A DNA stretch of 64,000 nt from Osmia lignaria lignaria (lineage: Eukaryota > Arthropoda > Insecta > Hymenoptera > Megachilidae), in the NCBI RefSeq assembly GCF_051020975.1, contig NC_135042.1:10749888-10813887 (forward strand). The letters are read 5' to 3'. Every line of letters starts with the position of its first letter. Positions within the stretch are counted from its first letter, which is position 1. Below the pieces are notes generated by a model. It worked only from the letters and a program-made list of their open reading frames with translations. It did not search any database and was not told where the DNA came from. Made by a program: the position numbers and the translations under genes. Of this stretch, positions 12,849 to 23,524 are shown in pieces.

Positions 12849-15800
12849 ACAGCCATTCCTTCTCTGAATCTACAATTTCTACTATCCGTATCGTTAAATT
12901 CTAACGCGTTGCCTAATAGCTACTCGAATCTCGTATAAATAGATAGGAGTAGCTGTACGAAATCGTCGGATCGGTTTGTTTACAGTGTCGGTCGTTGCCT
13001 GAAGACTGGTTTATTTCGAGCTAGGAGGCGACAACGGGACATCGCCGCTTGGAATTCAGAATGGAACACATTAGAAACACGATTGGGACGTAGTTTAACC
13101 TCCATTGATGCTATGTCATTCAAAATTCCGAATAGTGCTGGTGTTTACAGGGATCGTTCGCGTTACGCTAGTGGCATTCCAGCTTTCACGGTGCTCGTTC
13201 CGCGAGCGATTTGCATTCTAATTTCCAAACATTAGATCGGAGCTACTCTTTGATCCATTAATTGGTGGAAAAATGAATTTTCAAGCTTTTCATCACATGT
13301 TTCTCTTTGAAAATTCTAACTTATACTTTGTGCTTAAAGTAGAAGAATGTAAAAATGCTCGAGGACTGTTATTCAGCAAGAAAAGCGTTTTTCATGCGAT
13401 TGAAGAAATTCCAATTTTTCAACCCTCGAAAGAATCTTTATTCTCCCCAAAAGACGTCCTCGACTTCGATTTTGCTTTAACCTTAAGACTGACCCAGTAA
13501 AAAGTCTTTTTCCTTGACCTCGTTCGATTCTTTTAATCTTTGCCTTACACGAACAGTATTTGTTGGATTGAAACGATAAACATAACTAACGTTTCACTGT
13601 CGAATCGATATTAAAACGACAAGAGAGTAATTTCATGTACTCGTACAAGGATTTCTTTGCTTTCGTGCAAAGGTGAACGTACCTACAGCTTTTTTTCGTA
13701 GCATTTTCACAACTCTAAAGCATTTCGACCACCTACGTGCACATATCAAAGAATGAAAGTACGTTGCCCCAATCTGACCTAAGCTGGCACGAGCAAGTCG
13801 TCGTAAAAGGCCATTAACGTCGCTCGTTTAATATTCGTCGAGGTGAATTGGTGCCATTTCGACGCCAAACCAGAGGACTATGCATTGCTATTACCATTCA
13901 CGCAAGGTCACGCGAATCCTTGCAATTTGTATTCCTAGAATGGGATATAAAAATGGAAATTGCAAAAACTTAACCGGAGAAAGATTAGGAAAAATAAAAG
14001 AATCTGTTTGCATCTATCGAAACAACGATAAGTACATGTAAAAATTTCTTCCATTTATCGTTTGAAAAGTTTCAATAATCTTGCTTGCTTTCCTTCCGTG
14101 GCTCTCTTTTTTATTCAAGAAAGTACGGCTCTTTATTCCTCGAGCAGCGGAAAAAGAAGTTTCTTTAACCGAAAGCGATTCAGGAACAACTTCTCTCATT
14201 AATCTCATTTAATTTTGCACCACCGTTCGCTTTGAAACCAACTCGGAAGACATTTAGTTTCACTGGTAGGCGATAAAACTTGCGCCACTTTTTCGAATAT
14301 ACTATTTCTACGTGATCGAACACGAATCGATATGTCAATTTTTCTTCATACGTATAAATTTTTCTTTATTTTTCTATTTGAAACGAAATAGCAAACGTTT
14401 TACAGATATTCAAAGTACCCTTTCAAAATAAACACATGACTTTGCATTAAAAATCAATTAATTAATATTGCTATCGCACGATGATTCAATTCATTTATTA
14501 CAGAATATAATATTGATTGAGTAAAAGTCGAGTCCGATTCGATTTCACAATTCCACTCGTTTTATTGGAATTTCTCGTTAATTAATTCCTTCTCGTGGGA
14601 CGACGATTGAGCAAGCAATACTATATTTGTCTCTTTATTACAAACACAAACTCGAAAAGAATCTTAAGTCGACACATGAATCGTACTGCGTTCGATCATT
14701 CTTTCCCAGGATTTTTTAATTAAAACCTAACGCAACATTTAAGATTTGTAATTTAGCATTGTTTCGTAGTAGCAGCGTATGCATGAAACAGGATATTTCA
14801 AGGAAAGACCTGATCAAATATGCGCGCGTAATCAATTTGACCAGTACTTACAATTTTAAATGAAATTCAAGTCACTTTGGATAGCGAATAATAGAAGCTC
14901 GAGATACTTCAAAAACAGTAACCGAATAAATACATTACTGCATTAAATGTAATAATTATTTAAAATAAAGAAAATCGCTTTTTTCAATATTATATTCGTG
15001 TTCAATGACCTGTACTCCAATTCGGAAAATCGTCTATGTACAATTCATTGTTTCTATTATAAACAAGTACACAACATAGGTTCATAGGTAAAAAAAATAA
15101 TGAGAAAAATTGCATATTTATATTCATCCTACCATCGCGTAGTTTACCTTTCATCCCAGTGCTACTCTTTAAGTAATAATATGCGTAACGCAACATAAAC
15201 AAAAGTGGCCGTTTAATTCAGGCAAATTGCGCGACGATCCCAAACAACGGGACAAAGGTAAAAGGGTCGAGAAACTTTCTCTCTGTTACGGCCAACCCGT
15301 TCGTTGTTTGCACGCAATAATTAACTAAAATTAAATTCAATTAATTTCCCGCGAGTCGCGTTTCCGTTTTGCTATAAATCAACCGACGCGCGACGCCATT
15401 AATATTTCCATTGACGGCCGCGTTCATTGCATCCTCGAGAACCGTTATTTCGCGCTGTGAACGAAAAAAAAAAACATCTACCACGACTTGGTCGATAAAT
15501 TTTCACCGAAATAGGAATGTGTGAAACGAGTACGAAAGGTATTCATCGGATTTTGGCAGTTTTCGACCGTCGATAAATATTTTATCGAGAATCATTTGAT
15601 TCCCTATGTGCAACGACGCCACTACGGTCACGCGAATCGTAATCTGAAGGTTTTACGAGGGAGTTACAATACTCCAGTGTGACAAGGTATCAAATTACTT
15701 ATTACGATCACGTAACATTTCTGTTTTTGTGTTCTTATGCTCTGGTATGCTGAATTGGAATGAACGTAAACAGCAATCCAATGATTATACAACATGTATC

Positions 15801-16495
15801 ACAATAAAAAGAATAAGGAGTCGGGTAACGTCCTACGGTCGCCTGAATGTAACGTAAGAATTTTTATCGTAACGTCCTACTCCGAAACGAGACGCCTTAC
15901 GTTCCCAGGATAGGATACGAATACGAAATAACAGATTTGTGGCACGCACCGTATAGACGTATAATTTTCTGTGATTCATCGTATTATGCAATTATGGACG
16001 GTAAAAATTCACGGTAAGGTACGAACCTTCCGAGAATCCATTTCGAGGAAACGATTAGGGTTAAATCGCCTTCGAGTTTCGAACGTGCGTGCCTTATCTT
16101 ATTTCGTGTGTCATACAATGAGTAAACAAATTCATGCAATTCGCAATGAACCGTAAACAAGCGACAAGAAATGGTATCGGTACAGATTGTTTAGGAGCTA
16201 AACACGTACGCGGTCTGAAAGATACGTGCAAGAACGCGTTGCATCGTTGTTGGTATATGTTACGATATTTCATCACGAGAATTTCATAAGGCGGTTCGAA
16301 GAAACGTCTGGTGAACAACAGACGATCTAGCACCGCGTTCAAATTTTGAACGTACGCGTTCGACAACTTTGCACACGACATATTATCGTGATGAAACTTG
16401 CTAAACGAGCAAGTGACGCTACGCTAAAGGTGATCGAATGATCGTCGAAGGAGTGACAGAAGAGAAAGAAAGACTGAAAAAGCAATCGTACTCAC
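12849..16495. other. Non-coding stretch, likely first intron of the signal-peptide gene
   Basis: This segment lies directly downstream (minus strand) of the splice donor of the exon at 16496-16567. I find no second coding exon in it. The open frames present lack domain similarity and splice context. Confidence 0.5.
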
Positions 16496-16567
16496 CTCGG
16501 TAGCGGCGTTGCATCCCGCGAGAATGACGGCCGTGCTGATCAGAATCCAGTATATCCTCGGTTGCAT
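16496..16567 (-). CDS. First coding exon of a secreted or membrane protein (signal peptide)
   Basis: On the minus strand an ATG at 16567 opens 24 codons ending in a clean donor, GAG|GTGAGT. The peptide begins MQPRIYWILI, continues as a hydrophobic core rich in T, A, V, I and L, and ends GCNAATE. This is a textbook signal peptide with a small-residue cleavage region after the GC or NA positions. The intron is phase 0. No downstream exon was found in the remaining 16.5 kb, so the first intron is long, as is usual for insect neural cell-adhesion and receptor genes. I do not recognise the family. The 5' leader should lie just above 16567. Confidence 0.6.
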
Positions 16568-17516
16568 CTTTCCTATGTTTATTCCTGGGCCCGTTCAAGA
16601 GCCCCTCGGGTAATCACCGCGTTGCCTCTAGAAAACCAAACGAAAAAAATACGCGTACCGTCCCAGCCAGGAACAAACCACCAAAAAATCCACCGGAGCA
16701 ACAACGCGACACACCACACTGATCGATGAACCGCGAGACACTGAGGGCGCAACGATCGGCCGCTTCCATCGCCGAGCTGACGCCATCTTGGATGATCGCA
16801 TACACGCCCTGGCGGCCACCGGGAGAAGAAAGTTTAAGTGATCATGCTACGCGAGTCGAACAAGTCCACTGATTTTTTGCGGAAAATTAAGTTTTTTATT
16901 TATGAAAGTTAATTACAGTATAACTTCAGTCATACATACGCGATAGTGCGCGATTAAAATCGTTTTTTAGTCAAATCAATGCAATTTTGAAAATTTCTTG
17001 GTAATTTGAGTGTAACGCTGTGGGTCTCGTAGTCAGATTCGGAATCCTGCTTTGGTTGAAGATTTAAATCACGGCACTTACACGTATGTTAAGAATTACT
17101 AAACCAAAGCTTAAATTTATCTTTTTATCAAATTATTTCATGAACTAATATAATAATCATACCCATTTGTTGCATTTATAGTGCCTACTGAAGCCGCCAG
17201 AAAGTTGAACAAAATGGCGCCATTATAGAGAAAGTGGCGCGAAAATGGTATTCGAAGAGGACGCCGATATAGTGAGTTGTTTACTTAAGAATGCTTGTTT
17301 ACATAAATACTATTTGCAATCGTAACATATTAAAGTTCTAGTAAACATTAATTTTTAATTTATTATACAATCACTTTTCAATATTATAATATAGCAATAT
17401 AATTTGCAATAAAAAGTTCCATGCAAAAGGACAGTTTCGTATTTGTTAAGTATTGTTGACCTTTAATCAAAATCATTCTGTATATTTAAAAAATAATACG
17501 TTTATATATATCGGGA
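16568..17516. other. Gene-free interval between divergent functions
   Basis: It holds the presumed 5' UTR and promoter of the signal-peptide gene (16568 to about 16830, with GC-rich sequence) and the presumed 3' flank of the IF1-like paralogue. A 25-codon frame starting at 17247 is discussed under rejected items. Confidence 0.4.
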
Positions 17517-17999
17517 TTATTTTTTATCGCTAGCCGATACATTCTTTTCAAGATCTTTTAAAAATCGCAAATTTTCGTCTATGTTACGGTTGTGTTCCTC
17601 AATTTTATCACGCATCGTTATAACCTCATCCTGCATGCATTTTACCTCCTCCTGTAGTTTTTGCTTTAGCATGTCCAATAATTCTTTATCCTGTAAAACA
17701 TAAATGACTGTTATGTTTTGACAAATTTTTCGATTTCTTATAACGTTACCTGTTTGTAATAATATTCGGCTTCGAAAGCAATATCGTTGTTCGATACATT
17801 ATTTTTATTTGAATCGCTATATTTTCTTTTAAGATACTTGGAACTAAAGAAAATGTAACAAAGTTTTATATTAATTATTTTGAAATAGTGAGCATAACCC
17901 AAAAGGTGCAAAACTAATAGCAGTTGTTACTTAATTATTCGAATATAATACTTACCTGCTAGTCTCACATGATAAAGTACGTAAAATATAACGAAACAT
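17517..17999 (-). CDS. Divergent paralogue of mitochondrial ATPase inhibitor IF1
   Basis: Three coding exons on the minus strand: 17956-17999, 17750-17843 and 17517-17690, joining to 103 residues. The N-terminus MFRYILRTLS is a basic, amphipathic mitochondrial presequence. Residues around 36-55 (FEAEYYYKQDKELLDMLKQK) align with the EAAHEDQYFYNQDKAKLQKLK segment of the neighbouring IF1, and the C-terminal half is a charged coiled coil. Introns fall at the same places and phases as in that gene: phase 2 after the presequence and phase 0 just before the DK pair. The glycine-rich stretch and the IREAGGAFGK block of true IF1 are replaced by a polar N/S/K segment. The coiled coil has only one histidine, where IF1 is His-rich. 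Inferred: a duplicated IF1 that may dimerise in mitochondria but probably does not inhibit F1-ATPase in the usual way. Confidence 0.75.
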
Positions 18000-18389
18000 T
18001 ATTTCTAACAATTTATAGAAATTTATATGAATAAAAAAAAATCGTTCAAAAGGTTGAACTTAAAAATTTTGCAGCTTTCTGTCACGAACAGTGAAACATT
18101 TGAACACGAATACCATCGAAAAATAATCGAATGAATTACGTTTTATTTTTAATATTTCACCTGAGATGCATGAATAAGCATTGCTGTTTTAAGTACATGA
18201 AAATAAACAGCTTACGGTTTTTATTCAATACATTTTTTTATATTTATATTTATGTATAATATTTTGCATCTAAAAAAAAGTATAGATATGAAGTTCTAGT
18301 ATTACTATCCATAGTATTTAATAGCTTCATTATTAAAAAGAACAACTTCCTACTTAGAAAAGTAGGAATTTTACAGCAGGGAAATAGTA

Positions 18390-19285
18390 TTAGTGTTTGT
18401 CCATGTCTGAAATTCTTAGTTTGTGACGGTTTATAGCTTCTTGATGGCGCTTGATTTGTTCTTCATGGAAAGAGATCTCATCGTGGAGATCCATTTTTAG
18501 TTTCTGAAGCTTTGCTTTATCCTAAAAACAACAAAATTCTATGTAAATTTCTTTAAATAATCACACACAGTATATACAGTTATTATAACTGACTTGATTG
18601 TAAAAATATTGATCTTCATGGGCAGCTTCCATTTTTCCAAAAGCACCTCCAGCCTCTCGAATAGCACCACCACCGCCTCCGCCGTGGCCAGCACCTGATC
18701 CACGTTCACCAACCATTCTCACTTGGCTGTAATGATAAAATATTGATCTTAGAAAGTGTTCCATAATGTTTTACGCTGCCAAAAAGAAGTAAAGTGCAAT
18801 AGGGCAGTTAAAAATATTCAATGTCCATTTATATCACCTATCAATCAAATAACTATACAATTTAATTTAGAGCACATTAAATTTAAACTGAAAATACAGT
18901 GATTATTAAGAAATTGAGCAAAAACCATACAAATAATTTTCTGGAATAATGGTATTGTGACTATTACATAATTCAACCTAATATAGAGAAAATTCAATAA
19001 TGAATTCTGAAGCTTCTTCTGAAATAAATATCTGAATTAATTTATAAAAATGTTTATTTAAATGTTCTTACTGTACTAAAAACTTAGAGAAGAAGATACT
19101 AGAACACGATAAACGATAATACTTTTACTTGTGCCTTGTCCTAAAACCGTGCAATAGCTGATGCCGAATTAAACTACGCAGAAAAGAAAATTTATATAGT
19201 TTTGCATTAGTCATTCGATGGAAAACATTCTTTTATACCTCAGCGAAGCCATACTCCGAGAAAACGTAGCGATAGCTCGTTGCAT
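18390..19285 (-). CDS. Mitochondrial F1F0-ATPase inhibitory factor 1 (IF1)
   Basis: Three exons: 19239-19285, 18594-18726 and 18390-18521, joining to 103 residues. The presequence MQRAIATFSRSMASLSQ is mitochondrial in character. It is followed by the IF1 hallmark: GERGSGAG, a six-glycine run and IREAGGAFGKMEAAHE, the minimal inhibitory region that inserts into the F1 catalytic interface. Then comes a His-rich coiled coil (FHEEQIKRHQEAINRH) that in known IF1 proteins mediates pH-dependent dimerisation. IF1 blocks ATP hydrolysis by reversed ATP synthase when the matrix becomes acidic. Length is typical of the insect family. The middle donor is GTCAGT, slightly unusual but usable. An open frame from an ATG at 18764 overlaps exon 2 but crosses the TTACAG acceptor, so I use the spliced start. 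Confidence 0.9.
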
Positions 19286-19531
19286 TGTTCTCTACGTAGA
19301 AAATTCAAAGTACAGTAGTTTCTGAGGATTCCAATAGAAACCATACACTACTAGTAGAACGACACGTTCCTATTACTTATTCCGGCAGATGGTTCGCAAA
19401 CCGTCCGTCCCTGGCGCTAGTTTGGCGGCAATATTAATTCAAGTTTTACCCCGAATTTGGGAAATTGAAATTTTTTAAGTAATCCAATATTCCAAAAATT
19501 CAAACTGATGACATGTATAATATATTCATTA

Positions 19532-21012
19532 TCAGAACGAACGAGAATATGACCTGTAATATTCAGCTGCTTGATTCTCGATCAATTGCCTTTTAATTTC
19601 CGAAGTTTTCAATTCGTTAATTGCTGTCTGCTTTTGCAGCTCCGCACGTTCCAATTCGATGTTTAACATTCTCAATTTGAGCTCGTGTTCCCTTTGAGCC
19701 AGCTCCACCATCCATATCGCTCTTTGAGTAGATTCATCTTGATCATTATTGATCCGATCGTTTCTTTCCTTCGTATTGGAGAATGACGTACTCTCTTCTG
19801 CTTGAAAACAAACAAGAAGATCGGTACATTTAAAAAAAATATTCGTCAAGGTTATTTTGAAAGTACCATTATCAAATTGTCGAGCATTGGCGTCCGCAGA
19901 ATGTACCCTCTGTTCAGCCAGATCCATTGGTTCGTCCTCGGATATCCGTGGTCGTTTTTTCCTCGTGTTCGACTTTTTTGTGAAAATTTCTGTCCTGGCC
20001 TCTTCTTCCGTGTTGTAGTCGTCGTCGCTATCCGCCTCGACTTTAATTTCATTGACCATCACTTCCGGCGCGGATGCTGTTAGTTTGTCAAGGATCGTCT
20101 GCAGATTCATCGGGTTGTCCGGGTCTTCTTGGCTGTTCTCGTCCGAACGATCGCCGTCTCCTTCGTTTTTCCTCGCATTTTCCATTAATCTCCACACCTC
20201 GATCGAGAGATTCGATGGACGACATTTGGCAGCCTCTTCGGGGCCCAGACTCTTCACCTATAGGTGCATTTTCGTTTACTTTAATCATTTGGTTACTGCT
20301 TTTTAACATTATGCATTTTTTTTGTTAACGTAACTTTGAAGTTGACATATTTCCTACATAACTTACACAGTGCAGAAATATTAAAAGATTCTCATAGCTT
20401 GACTATCTATCAACCTCTGGTGTTTATAAAACAGCCCCAAGTAGCAATGAAAATATAGAAAACTTGGGTGAAACTTGGGCTACCCTGAAAAACTGTTCGA
20501 CAAGTTTTGCATTCAATCTCGTTACTTTGAAAGCGCTCAGGGGTCAAGAACATAAAATTTACATTTTCATCCCCGAAATATAAATTCTCGCTTGATGTTC
20601 ATATTTTCCAGCAAAGAAATAATACCCTCCAGTTAAATTAGAAACAGTGTTCAAAGGGTAGAATTTAAATTTCTACTCGACAATCGAACGTGTTTAATTT
20701 GAAAAATCGATTAACCTTCTCCGCAAACGTGTACATCTCCATTCTGGCTTGTGCTTTCATCCTTCTCCATTGTTCCCTCATCCTGGTGATATCTCGGTCG
20801 GTGGAAAATCTGCCACGAAAAGCGCAATAAATCTGTTGCCAGGCTAGAGTTTTCATAGCCGATGCCGCGGCATCGATTTTCTTGTTCTCGATCGCGTTAA
20901 CGTGGCTTTTGATCAACGAGAACAAAGCGTTCTTCTCCTCTGGGACCCAATTCTGTGTCCTTTCCCTCTTCTTCAGTAACACGGTCGTGGTGGTGGTCGT
21001 GTTCGAAGACAT
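19532..21012 (-). CDS. Myb/SANT-like DNA-binding domain protein
   Basis: Exons 20716-21012, 19867-20257 and 19532-19797 give 317 residues. Residues 20-95 form a Myb/SANT-like domain of the MYB_DNA-bind_5 type found in zeste-like regulators: NWVPEEKNALFSLIKSH, then LAWQQIYCAF, then REQWRRMKAQAR, with the conserved W and hydrophobic spacing. The middle is acidic and basic by turns (ESDSDDDYNTEEE-like patches, then a KKRPR motif that may be a nuclear localisation signal). The C-terminal 65 residues form a coiled coil rich in E, L, Q and R. The N-terminus has a six-threonine run. The second intron (19798-19866) is 69 nt, has no in-frame stop and keeps the frame, so retention would add 23 residues. 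Probable sequence-specific nuclear regulator; target unknown. Confidence 0.8.
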
Positions 21013-23524
21013 TCTTCTTACGAGCTTCGTCTACCAAACGTGCTTCTTTCGTTGATTAAAATTCTTGAAGGTTCGACGCTCGTTTTAATTAATTTCGACT
21101 TAACGCCTGCGATCACGGTACGCTCGCGTGTCGTTCCTGTCGCGATTAGCTAATGTTTTGTTATTTCTTTTCCCCTTGTTTAATCGTCGGTTTAAAACAG
21201 TCAACTGTTTCGGCGATGACGAGGCGCGTTCGCACGCAGATGTTCAAAAATTTTCATTCTTTTTTAATCAAGCACGCATCTGAAACATTGATATTATCCT
21301 TTTCTAATATTTTTACCAATCGTGTACCAAAATTCACTCTTCGAGTTGATACATCCCCAAGAAATCTCACGTTAGAAGTTTCGACGTCCTATCCACGATG
21401 GCAGAGATCGATTGGGGAAGGAAAGATCGACGGGTGTCGATGAGAGGAGGCGTCGCGACGCGTTCAGTTAAATCGGAACTAAGGAACGACTAAACGTCGG
21501 CCATTTTGGCACGGTACTAGGCGCTCGATATTAACAAATCCTCGATTCCCAGCTAGAGCGAGAGAAACTGTAAGCGTGACTGAGAAGAGTAGAGGGTGAA
21601 ATGGGGTGAGTGAAAAAGATCGAGAGAGACAGTGGAGATGAGAAAGAGAGGTCGAACGTTCCGCGCAACGCAAACATTGTTTCGTTTCATTTCGCGATCC
21701 GTCGCGGAATCATATTGCGCCGATTCCAATATTTCCATCGTTTTATTGCGATTGTGACCACCCCCTTGCCTCGCCGATTCCATCATACCTCTTGTTGTTC
21801 GTTTACCTCATCCTCCAATTTATTCGTCGATCGTTCGATCGTTGATCCTTCGAAAACTTTCAAACTTGATACTTCATGTTTATTTTCATATAAATCTTCT
21901 ATTTTCATCCTAACTCAATTCTTTTGTGTATATTACTTAGTTTCAAATTCGGGTATTATATTTCATTAAAGTATTCATATTTTTTATCTGTTAACTGTTG
22001 AAACGTACACCTGTTAAAAATGATAGTAGTTACCGATTCACCCGGTGTAACGTCAGTTCTTTACTTCCGGCACACCCTATACAGGCTGTAAGCTATTTAA
22101 AAGCAACCTGTACGAGTCTTCGGACATCTTCAAATCCGCATCGGTATGCATCGAAGCGTTATTCCGTAATCCTTGCAGCTGCGAGCGTGTTCGTCGTATT
22201 CGCGGTCTCGTTGTGTAACGACCTCTCATAGCATATAAGATACACGGTCGCTTCATCCTCCGCAAAACCGCTCGTGATGGTGTCGTATCGTGGCGAATAA
22301 CATTCGCCTCCGGTTACCATAACATAGCCAGTCCCGTGATATCTAAACACCATAAGGGACCATAGTGCAAAGCCAGCAAACACCAGTGAATGTTATTATT
22401 ATTACTATCGTTTGCTCGTTTGATTCTATAGTGTTGCATAACACGAATTGCGTGTAGATATCGATGGGAATTGGTAAAGTTCAAAGAGGACCTCCAAGGA
22501 CGATCACCATAGCCTTGACTTTGCTCCTTTGATGTCCCCATGGATGAATTGAATTATTTTCGGGATTTCTGTAATGAGATTCTTTTTGTCAGTGGTTTCG
22601 TCAGTGTTAATTATTGAGATGATGTTCTTTGACAATAATACCGTAAGTATAAGAGAAAATGTGGATAGTCACCGCTGTGCTCTGATGAATCAATCGAATT
22701 AAAATGTTAAACAATTCTGAAGTCAATTTATCTAGTAGAGTAGGTTTAGTGGTTGATTAGTGTATTAAATGATCTTGATCAAAGTTTTGTGATTTGGTCT
22801 CACTTTTCGTCGTGGTTTCCTTTCGCGGAGAAAGGGATCGCGTATTTTTTTTTATTTGAAGGTTAGTGGTTCGATTCAAATGATTGATATTATTTATGCG
22901 AAACCGTGGCTCAAACGTTATTATGCTATGGATCAAATAGTGACTTTATTTTATAAACAATTATGGCCCAAAGAAGTTAAATGGCGTGTAAATAGCTTAC
23001 ATAAACAGTACCATTATGCTGCTTGGTCCAATATGGCGACATGCAAACCGGACCTGTATTTTATATAATCACAGCTGACCTACAGACATAGATTTCTTGG
23101 TATTAGTGGAAGGGCTTTGTTGATCGGCATTGCAACGAGAATTCTTGAATAATTACCTCTCTCACATATGATTCTGACCTTCAATTTTGCAATTTTTTTT
23201 GCCTGCTTCCCTATAAATCAAAAGCTAGACACTATCGATTTTCGAAGCACGAAAACCTCATTGAAACTTTCAGACACGTTGCATTGGTTTCGTTTTTGGT
23301 GATTATCGATTGTCAAATGATTCTGTGGAATTGGCGATTCGAGGACGTTTGATATTTTATCTGAGAAATGATTTGTTTTCGTTCCACATTTGTGCGAATT
23401 AATTCTACGAATCGTTGAAAGGAAGAACGAGCACAGCGGTGAATATTATTTTGAAAAATAATGGAAAGAAGAGAAGTTCCAGGAACTTCATAGCCGTTTA
23501 GGGAGAATAATAAATTATTTCCAG
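21013..23524. other. Intergenic and leader region between the Myb/SANT gene and ABCG gene 1
   Basis: This interval separates two divergent genes and should hold both promoters. The first ABCG coding exon is preceded at 23515-23524 by a good acceptor (TTATTTCCAG), so at least one untranslated exon of that gene probably lies here. I could not place it. Minus-strand frames at 22159-22541 are considered under rejected items. Confidence 0.5.

Noticed and set aside
17247..17324. Plus-strand 25-codon frame MVFEEDADI with a GTGAGT-like donor
   Set aside because: It looks like a possible first exon, but no following plus-strand exon was found before the Myb/SANT gene. Too short to support.
22159..22541. 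Minus-strand open frames with a hydrophobic start, possible small secreted peptide gene
   Set aside because: No convincing splice sites, domain or cleavage pattern. It lies where the leader of ABCG gene 1 should be, and similarity to any family is not visible.
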